Below are positions 32,201-44,100 of a DNA stretch of 64,000 nt, one piece after another; within the stretch, counting starts at the first letter, position 1, and every line of letters begins with the position of its first letter. This stretch comes from Styela clava. Taxonomy: Eukaryota; Chordata; Ascidiacea; Stolidobranchia; Styelidae. Where the stretch lies: the NCBI RefSeq assembly GCF_964204865.1, contig NC_135255.1:21667135-21731134 (forward strand), read 5' to 3'. The notes under the pieces are model-generated. The model did no database searches. It was not told where the DNA came from and saw only the letters and a list, made by a program, of their open reading frames with translations. Made by a program: the position numbers and the translations under genes.

Positions 32201-32685
32201 TAGGGTTACCATATTTTTGTGACTTCAAATCGGGACGCCTCGAAAGACAACGACCCCTTAGCTGTGATTTTATAACTTCACATTTTCCGATTTTACTACA
32301 TAGGCCTACATTTAAAGCTGTCTCGGCTGTCTTTATTGACCATATTGTTATCAAAATTTCATGCGCATATTCTCTGTCCAAATATCAGGTTCAGTTCGAA
32401 AAATAGGAAGGAATTGACGTCAACGATACCGGTACAAATAATTCGAATTTAGACTAATTAGTATTGGTTTTACATGCGATACGTATGCCATCAATGAGAA
32501 TCAGCGGGAAACGAACGCATTCACCTTCAGTGAGTAGGCTAGCGCTGCAAAGAAACAACAGTAACGAGAACATGTTTGTGTATTATGCTGGAAAAGCGGG
32601 ACTTTTGGCTGATTTATCGGGACGGCGGGACAAAACGCTGAAAAGCGGGACTGTCCCGCCTAAAGCGGGACGTATGGTAAGCCTA
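32201..32685. mobile_element. hAT-like MITE, TAGGGTT family, perfect TSD AACATAAC
   Basis: Starts TAGGGTTACCATATTTTTG and ends GGGACGTATGGTAAGCCTA. Both flanks read AACATAAC (32193-32200, 32686-32693). Related to 21210-21808; ORFs inside are fragments of the repeat. Confidence 0.85.
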
Positions 32686-32693
32686 AACATAAC

Positions 32694-34700
32694 CATCGCG
32701 AAATTTCTGACATATATTGAGAGGGTGTCTTCGCTATTTTGCAATTACGTACCACAGACTCTGATGACCCAAAGGCCGTATCGTTCTCAGCCTTATTTCT
32801 CACCTCGTATTTGTTATTTTGTCCCTCTCTACAGTCTGAAAAGATATTTCACTTTATTTTTCCACTCCATTTGTACCTTGCGTATTAACTGATTCGAAGA
32901 ACGACAATATCGAATTCAATAACACTTTGAATTCAAAAGCTTGTTCTAGGTAAGTTTATAAAATATAATACCTTCAGACCAATTGCTTTCAACTGGGTAC
33001 CGCCAGCCAGTCCAGGGCTTCCGTAAGTTTTTCATTCAAATCTCAGAGTCGATATTAATATATCGACATATATATAGTTTAAATAAAATCAAACTTTCTA
33101 CACATATCATTTTGTTTTGCTAGTATTATGTTTGCTTTTATGTATATTTATAGTTTATACAAGTCAAAGAATAAAACAAAATTTAACTATTTCCTAGTGA
33201 TTTGTAGAGAGGAAATGTTTCATTAAGGTCTACCATAAAAGTTGAAAAATACTGCTTCATACGTTAGGTTAAATCAGGAGTTTGCGGGGCGATTCATAGC
33301 AAATTTGACAAATTTAAGGTTCATGATAAAAGAACCATACCGCCGCAGTAAAACAGAAGTAGCCTATGTCACATCGTTAACAGAGAAATTTTTGATCTTT
33401 CGTCATTTTGGGCAAGTAGGCAAAATCTAAAAAGATTTAATACGTGCTAATGCACGTGCCCACTTACCCCAGACAGCAAACAACACATTGTAGTGAATTT
33501 TGAAAATACACGACGGCTAATTCCGGCGTAAATACTTAGTTGCACACATAAAAAAACGACTTGTTTATTATGTCCATTTCAGGTTTAGACGTTAAAACCA
33601 CACATACTATCACAAAAATACAATTTTTTCAAAACCTTAGGCTACGGTAAGTTCGTGCTTAATTTCATTTTTCCTCAATTTCGTATGTTATTTTTACTGG
33701 ATGAAAAAAATAAACCGCACTGCGACTACTGCGTCAATATACACGCACAAGCGACTACTTTTCGCCTATTAATATTAATGAAGGAGAAGCAAAAGTTATG
33801 TAGTACACACTCTGTAGGCTAATACAGAGGGTATCGCATAAGGATAATAATAAAATAGAGGCGCTATGGCTTTTATGCATGTCATTCTAATCTAAGCAAC
33901 ATAGCTAGGCGATTCAAGAAAGATAATAAGCTCATAACTAAAAAGATAGAAAAACTACCTAGAAGCGAAAACTAACGCACTTTGGGTAGTTAATACCAGT
34001 AAACTAAAAGCTAATCGAAGTATTTAATGTTACTTTGCCCTTATACACGTCTTACATCAACTGCTCATACTCGCAAGCTTCGAAACAGCATACGATATAA
34101 AACTATATCACGCCTTTCTTCATTACGCAGACACTGCCGAAACTAATGCAATTTCCCATTGCATGTCGTGAATCATTTGTGGCGTCACTTTACCATTATG
34201 ACCGAATAATCTATTGACAATCAAGACGAGTAAACGGCGTATTGTGACTCATAATTATGATAACAAAATAAGAATTTGAGGATTTGAAGCTTATTATTTG
34301 ATTGCATTTTACTTTCAATTAGATGCCTGAGCAAGATATAAATTTGATTATGGAAGAAGACAATATGTACCGATGTACGGGTTCGCCCCTATAGTCTACG
34401 AAACATATGGAGTGAGTACGGTAAGTTCCGCTGCCTTCCGGAATAGACTAAAGTCACAAAAGAGTTGCGAGGCAAACTCTGTGCAGAGGAAGCATTTTCA
34501 AAAAGCGTAGTGTTAAAGTGCATTTTACTATCAATCATGGAGCTAACGCAACAATTTTATTTCCCTTTGAAAAGGGGTGGAGGTACTGGACTGGTGAGTA
34601 CTTGAAATTAACTTAATTTCTACCGATAGGCACCGGTGTGCGAGTTTTGTGCATCTTTTCATACTTTGAGTACGATATAAGTTATTACCAATTCAGAATA
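32694..34700. other. AT-rich intergenic DNA, no supported gene
   Basis: Short ORFs only (for example 33242-33430) with no recognisable motifs. A possible first exon at 34538-34594 is discussed and left uncalled. Confidence 0.4.
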
Positions 34701-34714
34701 GCAGAAGGTGACCG

Positions 34715-34870
34715 TGCATTTGAACCCACGTACATTTGAACCGATGTGTATATCCGCGGGTTCAATCTATATGCGGGTGCTAAATCCCATGGGTTAAGTT
34801 AAGTTTGGGTTCAAATATCCGTAAAACCAAAAAAAATTCCATAGGTGCAATTGTCATGGGTTCAAATGCA
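34715..34870. mobile_element. Small MITE with 14-bp inverted ends
   Basis: Left TGCATTTGAACCCA, right TGGGTTCAAATGCA, perfect 14-bp inverted repeats 156 bp apart. Further GGGTTCAAAT-like pieces inside. No TSD identified. Confidence 0.6.
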
Positions 34871-34972
34871 ATGATACCTAGCAGAAGCATGAATTGGCAG
34901 AATTAAAGCTTCTACATTGGCATTTAAATATTTCGGCTTGTCGCGGTGGTGCCCGAATGGTACTCAGATAGG

Positions 34973-35220
34973 ATATGGATTTTTCTAAGCCGGTACTTAC
35001 CGAGGGAATAGGCAAAATCCGATTATATGTCCCTGTTCGAGGTTGCCAGTAAATTGTTAGTATAGAATTTACACTTTATCCCGGGGGAACCACGGCCTCT
35101 CGACCGACTACCGTACCAGTCAATGCCGGGTATGGAATTAGTTAGCCAGTTATCTGTGTCAGATGCGTAGACGTTACGGTGGAGGAAGCCGTAACCGACC
35201 AGCGGTTACGTGAACCGTTC
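34973..35220 (-). repeat. SINE-A copy, minus strand
   Basis: Left end AGATAGGATATGGATTT is the inverted tail; body includes GGGGGAACCACGGCCTCTCG and GGAAGCCGTAACCGACCAGCGGTTACGTGAACC. The tRNA-like head is missing. Confidence 0.6.
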
Positions 35221-35426
35221 CCCATTGTGACAGGGAAATATAAGTTTCGTCTGCGATTCCGGTTCTAGATGAGTCAAGCTGACTAAATATGTGACAGGGT
35301 ACCGGTATCACACATACATCAGATTTTTACGCGATTCTTATTTAGGTCTTTCGCTGTGAGCAAGATCTATTCAAAGGCCACTGACATCTGACGATGTATG
35401 AATCTAGTACTTTTTTGAAGTACAGG

Positions 35427-36120
35427 CAGTGGCGTAGCATCCACCCCGCGGTCGCGGGAGGGCCCACAGTGCAAAAGGGCCCAAGCGGTTAGAATTTAGA
35501 AATTTGAGCCGCGAAATCAGTAATCAGTAGTTTATTTTCTCACCATACTAAATGCACACTTGATATACAAATTGCAATAAATAAATAAAAAGGCATTTCA
35601 GGGTGAGGGGAGCCGCGAGAAACCAAATTTGGTTATCGAGCAGCGGCACCCATAAGCAAGTCTAACAAGGAAATAATAACAAAAAAAAAGTCGAACTGTG
35701 TATATACAACCAAAAGTTGCATCGCAAAACAAGTAATGCACATCTTATAACGTTAATGTTAGTTCTGCTCAAATCGTTTTGTTACGTAATAATGCCAGGG
35801 ATTCGTCGATTTCCGGCGTCTTGTGGTTTGATCGCACCCGCAAAATTACGAAGGCTGTCAGAATGATGTCGAAAGTAAAACCTCTCAGTGGCGCACAGAA
35901 ACGCAGAAAAAGGGCAGAAGAGGAAGCACGTATAAAAAAAAATTGAAGTCACCAAGATAAACGGCAAATTTTAGTTTACCATTGCCTTTTAATAGTGACA
36001 TGTTATGCTTTTTGACCAAATAAAATAAGCGTTGTGTTAGCTTATGTCCGAGAGTTTTTAGGGTCATTTCCACGAAATATTTTTGCGGGGGGGGCACACG
36101 AAGGTTTTGCTACGCCACTA
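35427..36120. mobile_element. hAT-like element, CAGTGGCGTAGC family, TSD RGTACAGG
   Basis: Starts CAGTGGCGTAGCATCC and ends TTTTGCTACGCCACTA, inverted repeats. Flanks AGTACAGG (35419-35426) and GGTACAGG (36121-36128), 7 of 8. It contains GGGCCCAC and a G-run near the right end. No intact ORF. Confidence 0.75.
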
Positions 36121-36675
36121 GGTACAGGAATCTTTAAGATTTGGCGTAATGTACCCAATTTATTTGTTACACACTTGGATGATCCGATATGTGTAATCTG
36201 TGACGCCGCGTCCGAGATGGATATATATAAGGCTCCATTTCAAGGCTGTGGGATTGGCGCAGCCCTAAACTTATAACGGTCAGTCAGTAGTTCATTTTTC
36301 ACACCAAAATGAAAATATACTTGATACAAAAAAATAGCAGACGCGCACCGTGGGTATTATTAACGAGGCACCATACGTAAATTATCTTCATAACTGCTTG
36401 AATAGCCACAAAAAAAGCAAATGTGACAAAATTTTTTGATGATAACGGATTAGAATATCGTTTATAGATATCTCTTCTTGCATAATAAAGTCATAAGTGC
36501 CCCCTGAAAATTAACAGAACTGTGTTAAACATAACTAATATATGGTTGAATATTGCACATATCATAAATGTCTTATCATTTCTTTTTTTAAATGCTGTGT
36601 ATATGAATCAATATAGTCATTTTACCTCTCAGGTGGAACTGATTAACAGTGGAGGAAAAAAATATATGTAAACGA

Positions 36676-37075
36676 CAGGCTTGTCCATGGGGATGGGATT
36701 TCCATGGGATGGGACAGCACACATTTGTATTTCCCATGGGACTGAAATATTGCATGATTTTTGTGAAAATGATGGTAAAACAGTTCGTTATGGATTTGTG
36801 TCCATATATTTAGGTGCAGCTCTCTTCTTAGTTATAAAGAGCAAAATATATCCAGCATTAACAATAAATTTTGTGAAGGGGTTGATGGAAACATGTATAA
36901 TAGTTATGAATTTAAAGTTAACAAAGTCAGTAAATTTTGTTGTTTTGCATATCCCTTCGTACATATAGTCCTAATTAGTAGACGCTAAACCTAAATTTAA
37001 CATTTTTCATTGAATTGTATTCCAATGGGAATTCTGTGGGATGGGCCAGAGAAATGTGTCCCATGGACACGCCTG
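36676..37075. mobile_element. MITE with CAGGC-TGTCCATGGG ends
   Basis: Starts CAGGCTTGTCCATGGGGATG and ends TGTGTCCCATGGACACGCCTG, inverted repeats with CCATGGGATGGG motifs near both ends. The ORF at 36681-36968 is read through the repeat. TSD not clean (AAACG shared). Confidence 0.6.
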
Positions 37076-37697
37076 AAAACGGGTCAAATATGCAAGCAAA
37101 GTAAGTATATTTTGACTCCCAAATCAGCATAACGGCAACACATGATCTGGAAGTCAATCTACAAATAGGTAAATATAAGCAAAAGCAAGAGTTTGATAAA
37201 ATTAGCGAAAATATTGTGGATAATTTTAAAATAGAAAAGACATGGGTTTGCTCACTCATGAAAGAATGAATAATAGAAAAATAAAAAACACATTTATTCT
37301 CTAATTCCCATTTGTAAACTCTGACCACGCGAATCGTCTTATCCTTACTCAAAAGATTAACAACAACAAAAAAATACTAGTATAAGAAAAATACTGAAAA
37401 AAGCAACTGGTACTTAAGCAATTAGGATGGAATTACCCAGAAGAATAAGAATGAACTGATTTAAACGTTTGTGCATATAGTAGACGAAAATAATCAAATG
37501 TAATTAAATATTTAAACGCTATTTTATACAGTAGATGAAATAAAATATATATACATATGCATAATTATCATGGAATGATTTTAAAACAGATCAAAAACAA
37601 CGAGAGGAACCATTTTGAAAGAACTTGAAAACTAAAACTTTTTTTTTGAAGTCCTAATTCATACTAAATCATTGACAAATACAAACAAAATAAAGGG

Positions 37698-37912
37698 TAC
37701 TCCTGAAGTATGTGGACCAAAATGGCGGACACTAGAACGTAGTATGTGTACAAGGTTAGGATTAGGCCATAATCTTATTCCAATTTTACTTATTTTAGTT
37801 CTATTAAGAGTCCAGAGACTAGCTAAGTGACTCTGATAGTATTTGTACCTGGAAGTAAACATACTACGTTCCGGTGTCTGCCATCTTGGTTCACATACTT
37901 CGGGAGTACCAA
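37698..37912. mobile_element. Palindromic MITE, GTAGTATG family (long form)
   Basis: Left TACTCCTGAAGTATGTGGAC, right CACATACTTCGGGAGTACC; arms AAAATGGCGGACACTAGAACG and CGTTCCGGTGTCTGCCATCTTG. Best preserved long copy. Confidence 0.72.
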
Positions 37913-38060
37913 ATAAAGTTCGATTTAAACATGTAAGGACGAGTCAATCTGACGTATTTTGCAGTTCATTGAACATTATAATATTCAGTAAGTGGCCTGA
38001 TGAAATGCTTGATATATAATATTGAACGTGTAGTGTTCAACGTCTATTGTTGATCTCTTG

Positions 38061-38133
38061 TTAGTATTCAATTCCTTCTGCCTTCAATGCTCCATAAAAT
38101 TTAACCTCGTGGTCAGGATCCGGATATCCATTG
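38061..38133 (-). CDS. Kinase-DTC exon 7 (last): DTC C-terminus
   Basis: The acceptor ATTTCAG joins the split Asn codon, then NGYPDPDHEVKFYGALKAEG and IEY with stop TAA. The NGYPDP motif is a hallmark of the Deltex C-terminal domain. The paralogous exon is at 60932-60959. Confidence 0.92.
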
Positions 38134-41100
38134 CTGAAATAGATTAGATTGCATAAGAGATTTTGGCAGGTGCATACGATTCGATTTGTTTTCAACTGAA
38201 GAAATTCTGACATTCGATAATGGAATTCCTAAGGTCACAAATATTTGACTCCTTAGTACTAAGAAATGCTTAACTTAGCGACCCCTGTGTGAGTGAGATT
38301 GGAATGTGAGATCTTGATGTGTAAAAAGAATGTCAACTTTACTCGTAGGTAGAGATGAATGTCTAATTCAGTGGTTCCCAAACTTTTTTTAAAAATTCCA
38401 TGGCGAACCCCTTGCCATTTTTTAATGATTCACGGCCTTGTGCAATAAAACAAAATATTAAAATATCACAACAAAAAATCAATGCGTCGTATGAGGGAAA
38501 ACATTAAAACAAACAAAAGTATATGACAAAGTTTAATGGGATGGGTGCACTTGTTTCGTTTTTAAACAGCATTCAGAAGTGAACTGGAATAGCAAACTGC
38601 CTACTTTAACTCCCTCCTATACCAACAAACATGCAAAAGGCAGTGTCAGCTAACTTGTAATGACAGCAATTGAACTCTTTCTGTGATATCACAATGGGGC
38701 AGCGTGGTCAAAACCGAAAGTGAAAAATCAGTGTCTCTAGTGATAGCAATGCAGCAAAAGGTGACAAATGTGTATTTGCAAATCTAATCAGCACTTAATT
38801 TCTGTATTATCAAGCTATGAGCCATATGACAGATTTCTTTCGCGGATCCTCCGAAAGTGCTTCGCGCACCCTAAAAGATCCGCGGACCCCAGTTTGGGAA
38901 CCACTGGTCTAAATAATTAAATTTTTAGAATCTTCATTTTATTGATACTGTACCAAAAAAGGAAACATCAAAATCACTAATTAAAGCCATCCAGGGTGTA
39001 AATGAAGGTTTCGCCAAACAATAATGATACTGCAGATTAAAAAAAACAGTAATGTCTCCAAGTCTGATTGAACTGCGCACTGAACTGATCGTAGCAAAGG
39101 TGTAAAAACACTCCATAGCATATAAATTGATTCATTGCTATGGGCCATTGGTTAAATCGTTGAACTTAACTGAGTTGGCATCCCAAATTGCACGTCTTGG
39201 GTTCAAATCTCATGACCACCACCTCACCCTAGGTCAGGGGTCGGGAACCCATGGCTCGCGAGCAATATATGGCTCTTTTAGTGATGGCATATGGCTCCCA
39301 GAAAAATGGCATACGGCTCCAAAAGCGGGGGGATGAGTATTGTATGTTTCAACTTGTGCTGCATGTGAGCAGCCGTTCAAGGTCCGCAGCAACAACATGC
39401 AGCATCAGAAGTCCCATTAAATGTTTATTAACGTTGTAGGCCAGTGGTTCTTAAAGTATGGGTCGCGACCCAAACATGGGTCGCGGAAGGTTTAAAAATG
39501 GGTCGCGACAAGGTCGTCAATGCAAGGGCAACCTAAGAGGAGAATGAAGAATTTTCAGCTTTCCCAATGTTTCAATTTAGCTTCTAAACTCTGGTATTTA
39601 AAAACAATGAAATATAAAATTTCATTCACGGAAAGAACTGTCTTGAGCTCATTGTTACATCACAATTCTGATATGCCAGTCACGTGTATTATTTTTATGG
39701 TATCGGTAACCAGGCACGTCGCTAGTCGTTGTGTTGACCGCGTGGAATGTCGTCTTAGTGGATTAAAATAACCAAAAATGGGTGTCTTTTTGGTAATGTA
39801 AATTGTAATAGACGACGCAATGAAAAAGCTCGCTTCTCGACATTAGATTATTCAATATCTAAAGAAAATGTGACTTCATCTCGAGGCACCATTTACCGCG
39901 AACGAAGCAGTGTGTGCACATTTGATGAGTAAAAAGTTGTATATTGCGAGAGATACCGAAGGCCAGCTAGGATGTCGTGTTTGCGACGGACAGCGGACGC
40001 CTCATCTGCTACAATTCGCGACAAGGCACTTGTGCGAGCGAGGATATTTGGCACTGACGGTTATCAAAACTAAGCTCGCAATCGCCTCGATACCCGTGAC
40101 AACTTGCGTATTGCGTTAAGTAAAATAGAGCTGTGTATTGAAGATATAATGAAAAGGAAATTTCAGTTTCATCAATCTCACTGAGTCAATGGACTGTTTC
40201 TAATAAATAGTTAAATAGTTGTCTGTATTTGAGTCAAACTGTACTAACATTAAAAACACATTTTGCGTTATTTAGGATTGGGTCGCGAGTATTCATAAAA
40301 CTCAGATTTGGGTCGCGCTCGAAAAAGTTTAAGAACCACTGTTGTAGGCTATATGTGTTGACTTTTGAGTAAAATTTCAGGGCTGATTAAGTGAAGAAAT
40401 GCTATATGGCTCACACGGAAATGCAGTTGAAAATATGTACTTTTCATGGCTCTCTTGACCAAAAAGGTTCCCGACCCCTGCCCTAGGTGTAGAAGTATTA
40501 GGTAGGCAATATTGAACCGCAAAAAAAACTAGTTCTTCCAAATAATAGCAGCTCATTATATATTGCTACATATCAGGGGAAGCTTAAACAGGGCTTTGTC
40601 CACAGCAAAATGTGTGGATAAGCGGCGTATATATAAAAACTCAAACATCTCGCTTATAAATAGAATTTTAAAAATAAGCAGTGAAACCATAATTTATGTC
40701 AAGTTGGATGGCTCAATGAAAAGTTGACATCAGAAAAGCAAAAGATTTAGTCGTCACTGGAATACGGATCAAATAATTACACAATTGAACATTCCCAATT
40801 CCAATGACAGGGAGGACAAGAAGAAACCTAGTAAACAACAGCTGGTCGTTGGTTACAGTCATGCTGTAGAAAATTTGGTCCTGAATACCATTTGTTGATT
40901 TTGATTGTCACTAAGAAACCACCCTCAGTAACATACACCTCAATATTTCGGCAACATCATGACAAATCATGGTCAATATTTATTAAAAATAGAAAGAACG
41001 CTTCCTGATCATCTCAGACCAATCAACTGAAATTTGATGGAAGTAGTGGATGCTTGTATAGAGCCTTGTTCAGAGTGAAAGGTGTATGATATCAGTGGTT

Positions 41101-44100
41101 GAGTGGTTGCAAATGTCACAAGCTGGATGGAAGTTTATGGGATCAAAATCGCAACCCAAAGATGCCTTTCTTCGATTTATATATAAGCGTTTGCAAAACA
41201 GTGTTTGACACAAATCATAACTTTGTGCGAAAGTCCAATTTTCTAACTTTGCATGGAAGGTCAGTTTGGAAAATAAATATTGATTTGGTTAATTTTAATT
41301 CACACTACTATTTTAAATCTTAGCTTTTGTTTGAACTAAATTTTCAATACATCCGTACGTGATATAATAAGTTGAGGTCCCAGTCAATCCTTGTAGGAAT
41401 TTTACAGATTTTAGATTGTTCAACTAAAGAACTTACTTATCTGGACCTCCACGTTTGTTTGTCTTATGGGGAATTTTATCATTCCATATTATCTCTCCTC
41501 TGTTGCTTCCAGTCATCTGAATCTTGAAGAGTAATCCTGCATTGAATGCTTTCTCGAGCAACACTTTAAGGTACAGGTTTGCAGGCAAATATTCAGTGAA
41601 TTCCTTCACCTCATATGTAACACCCTGCAAAAATAAACATACCGGTAATAATCATTCAACTTCCGTCTCTGAAAATTTGTTAAAACTGATAAGAACACTT
41701 GGGCATATCCTATGAACACTGTTCTGAAATACATTGAAAAATTCAACAAAAGCAGACAGTTGCATGAGCATGATTTGTAAATTTGTTCATGGGGTCATTT
41801 CACACTATCATCCCAAAAAGGCACAAAGCAAACAGCCATATATCGAAAGCTAGCACTGTCTATCAAATTATTGGAGCAAGCCAAACAGTCTAACCAGGAT
41901 AGGACTTCTTTCACATTTATCCCAAGGGAGAGAAAATCCCATATGTCAGCATAATCATGTGGCGAACCACGACCTCTAATGAAATAGGTAGGAGTTTATG
42001 ATAAGTTAGGTAGGCAATGCAACCAGAAAGATTTCAGTACTACAATAAATAGTAGTGCCTTGCGGATCAGTGGCTGCTCATACATAGCCCTGTTTGGAAT
42101 AAAAGACATGACAAAAGTGTCATAGAACTTCATTTGGAAAAGTTGTCATTTTAGGCGTTTGGTATTCTATAGTCGGATAAAATATCAGATAAATTATGAT
42201 CTTTGCACCGATAATTGCCAAAATGGAATAAATTACTATTTTAAATAAATTCTGAAATAATATTTTCCAATATTGAATATATATTTTAAACTGGGCCAAG
42301 TTAAACAGGAGTCTGTGATACTCAGTGGAGATATGTGAAAATTCAGTAATGCAGAATAACTGGGATAATCATTGCTTCGATTGTTAAAGATAAACATGGA
42401 TTTTAAATAACGCCAATTTTTTTCAATCGGTAAATGTTAAAACTTAGAAGACAAATTTAAAAACCAAACCCTAAAATCAAGATTCAAGCTCTATTTACTA
42501 TAAACAATCATGAATATACTCGTTTCATTTCAAAGATCAGCACTGGTAGAGGTAAATTTTGCAAGGAGCCATTAAACCTGGGGTCGGCAACCTAAGGCGG
42601 AGTAATATAATCTGGCCCGCGACTCTTCACTGAATTATAGTAACAAAACAGCTGTTCTTTATGTTCAACTTTATGTTCTTTTACTATTCTTTATGTAACA
42701 GAATTTATTGTGAGACATGTGTAGACTAAATTATATTATAACCTAACAAATATATAATTGCAAAAGGTTCATGGCGCCGAAAATATTCAAATGAAATTTT
42801 TTGAGATTTAATGCAATGAGGAAATAAATCTATATTCTATTCGAGATATGTAATACTGCTTAATTATCCGCTGGGGTTTTAACTTTCTAAAATATGTGCA
42901 GCCCACCAGTGGCGCACCACGACCTCTAATGAAATAGGAAGGAGTTTATGATAAGTTAGGTAGGCAATGCAACCAGGCCGTTTTCAACTTGGGGGGGGAG
43001 GGGGGGTCCGACCGGAATTTACACAGTGCAACCACGACGTAAGTCGCAACGCCACTAGGTGTCGCCCCGCTGAAACACGATAAATTGCTGTGGTTAAAAG
43101 GGAAACGCCATCGATTAAATCCCAGCCTTTCGCTTACCTTGCCCTCGTTCATTAACGGCGCTTCGCTATGTCTTGCACCTCGTGGGTAGCAAAACGCCGT
43201 TCATTACATTTCAGCGAATTGCTAACGAAAAGCTGTTAATTATTTTCAACGTTTCCCTCGCTTTGCGCCTCGTGGATAGTGAAACACGACTTGAATAAAT
43301 TCCAGTGTTTCCCTCGTGCCGCGCCTCGCTCGTTGGGTGAATTCGTCAAGACTAAAAACAAAATGCACTTCTTGCGAATGGACCTTTTCCCGACCCTGAC
43401 CCCAGAAAAATTCTAAACTAAACTGAAGCTCACCGGAAGACATAATGACAAATAAAATAATTGATTTACAACTAATTTTTGAAAACACAACTAAAAACTG
43501 ACAAATTTAATGCAGGGATGTCCAAATCGAATTTAAATTCAAATATCGCAAACTTCAAATACTGTTTTTTCGTGTTTACAATAATCCCGAATATGGCGCA
43601 CATATCCTATCACGTCGTCCATGTGTGGTTCGGCAATATATTACAGCTGACATGAAAGAATTTCGATAAACGCCGACTTGAAGAACTTATAAGACTTCGA
43701 GGACGTTTTTAATTGAAAATATTTTCTTATCATGTATTTTAACTTAGTCGAGATGGTTTAGGCGTCCTTGGCAAATTGTGTCTTAATTAGTTGTTTTCAT
43801 CCTCAGTTTCGATAGTGACCGAACATAACAAGAAATTTTTTTATTTCTTGTAATATAGCGCGTATAAAAAAGCTCTTAAATAGTATTTAATATCTATCGC
43901 GGATTTCGTCGGCATCCGGCGTTGATGACAACATCGTTCAGTTTAAGTTAGCGGTATTCATTTACAAACAAAAATACATAACAGCCGAAATATTCAAATC
44001 AGTGCAGAGTTCAAAAATAAAACACGTTTTATGGATGGTCTCAATATGCACATAGAAAGAAGAAAGGACAGAGAAATAATGACTAAAAACTAAGAACGGT

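Larger units (their letters stand above)
39137..40625 (+). mobile_element. SINE-B (tRNA-derived) split by nested hAT elements
   Basis: The head has an A-box-like TGGGCCATTGG (39141-39151) and B box GGTTCAAATCT (39200-39210); its body resumes after 40488 (GGTAGGCAATATTGAACCGC ... CAGGGCTTTGTCCACAG). The uninterrupted counterpart is at 61431-61650. Confidence 0.72.

Noticed and set aside
32464..32892. 142-residue plus-strand ORF
   Set aside because: Begins inside the TAGGGTT MITE and runs out of it; no protein-like motif.
34538..34594. Possible first coding exon (MELTQQFYFPLKRGGGTGL followed by GTGAGT) on the plus strand
   Set aside because: A good donor follows, but no matching downstream exon or family was found within the next several kb, which are mostly transposons.
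36681..36968. 95-residue plus-strand ORF
   Set aside because: It lies wholly inside the CAGGC-TGTCCATGGG MITE and reads its repeat motifs.
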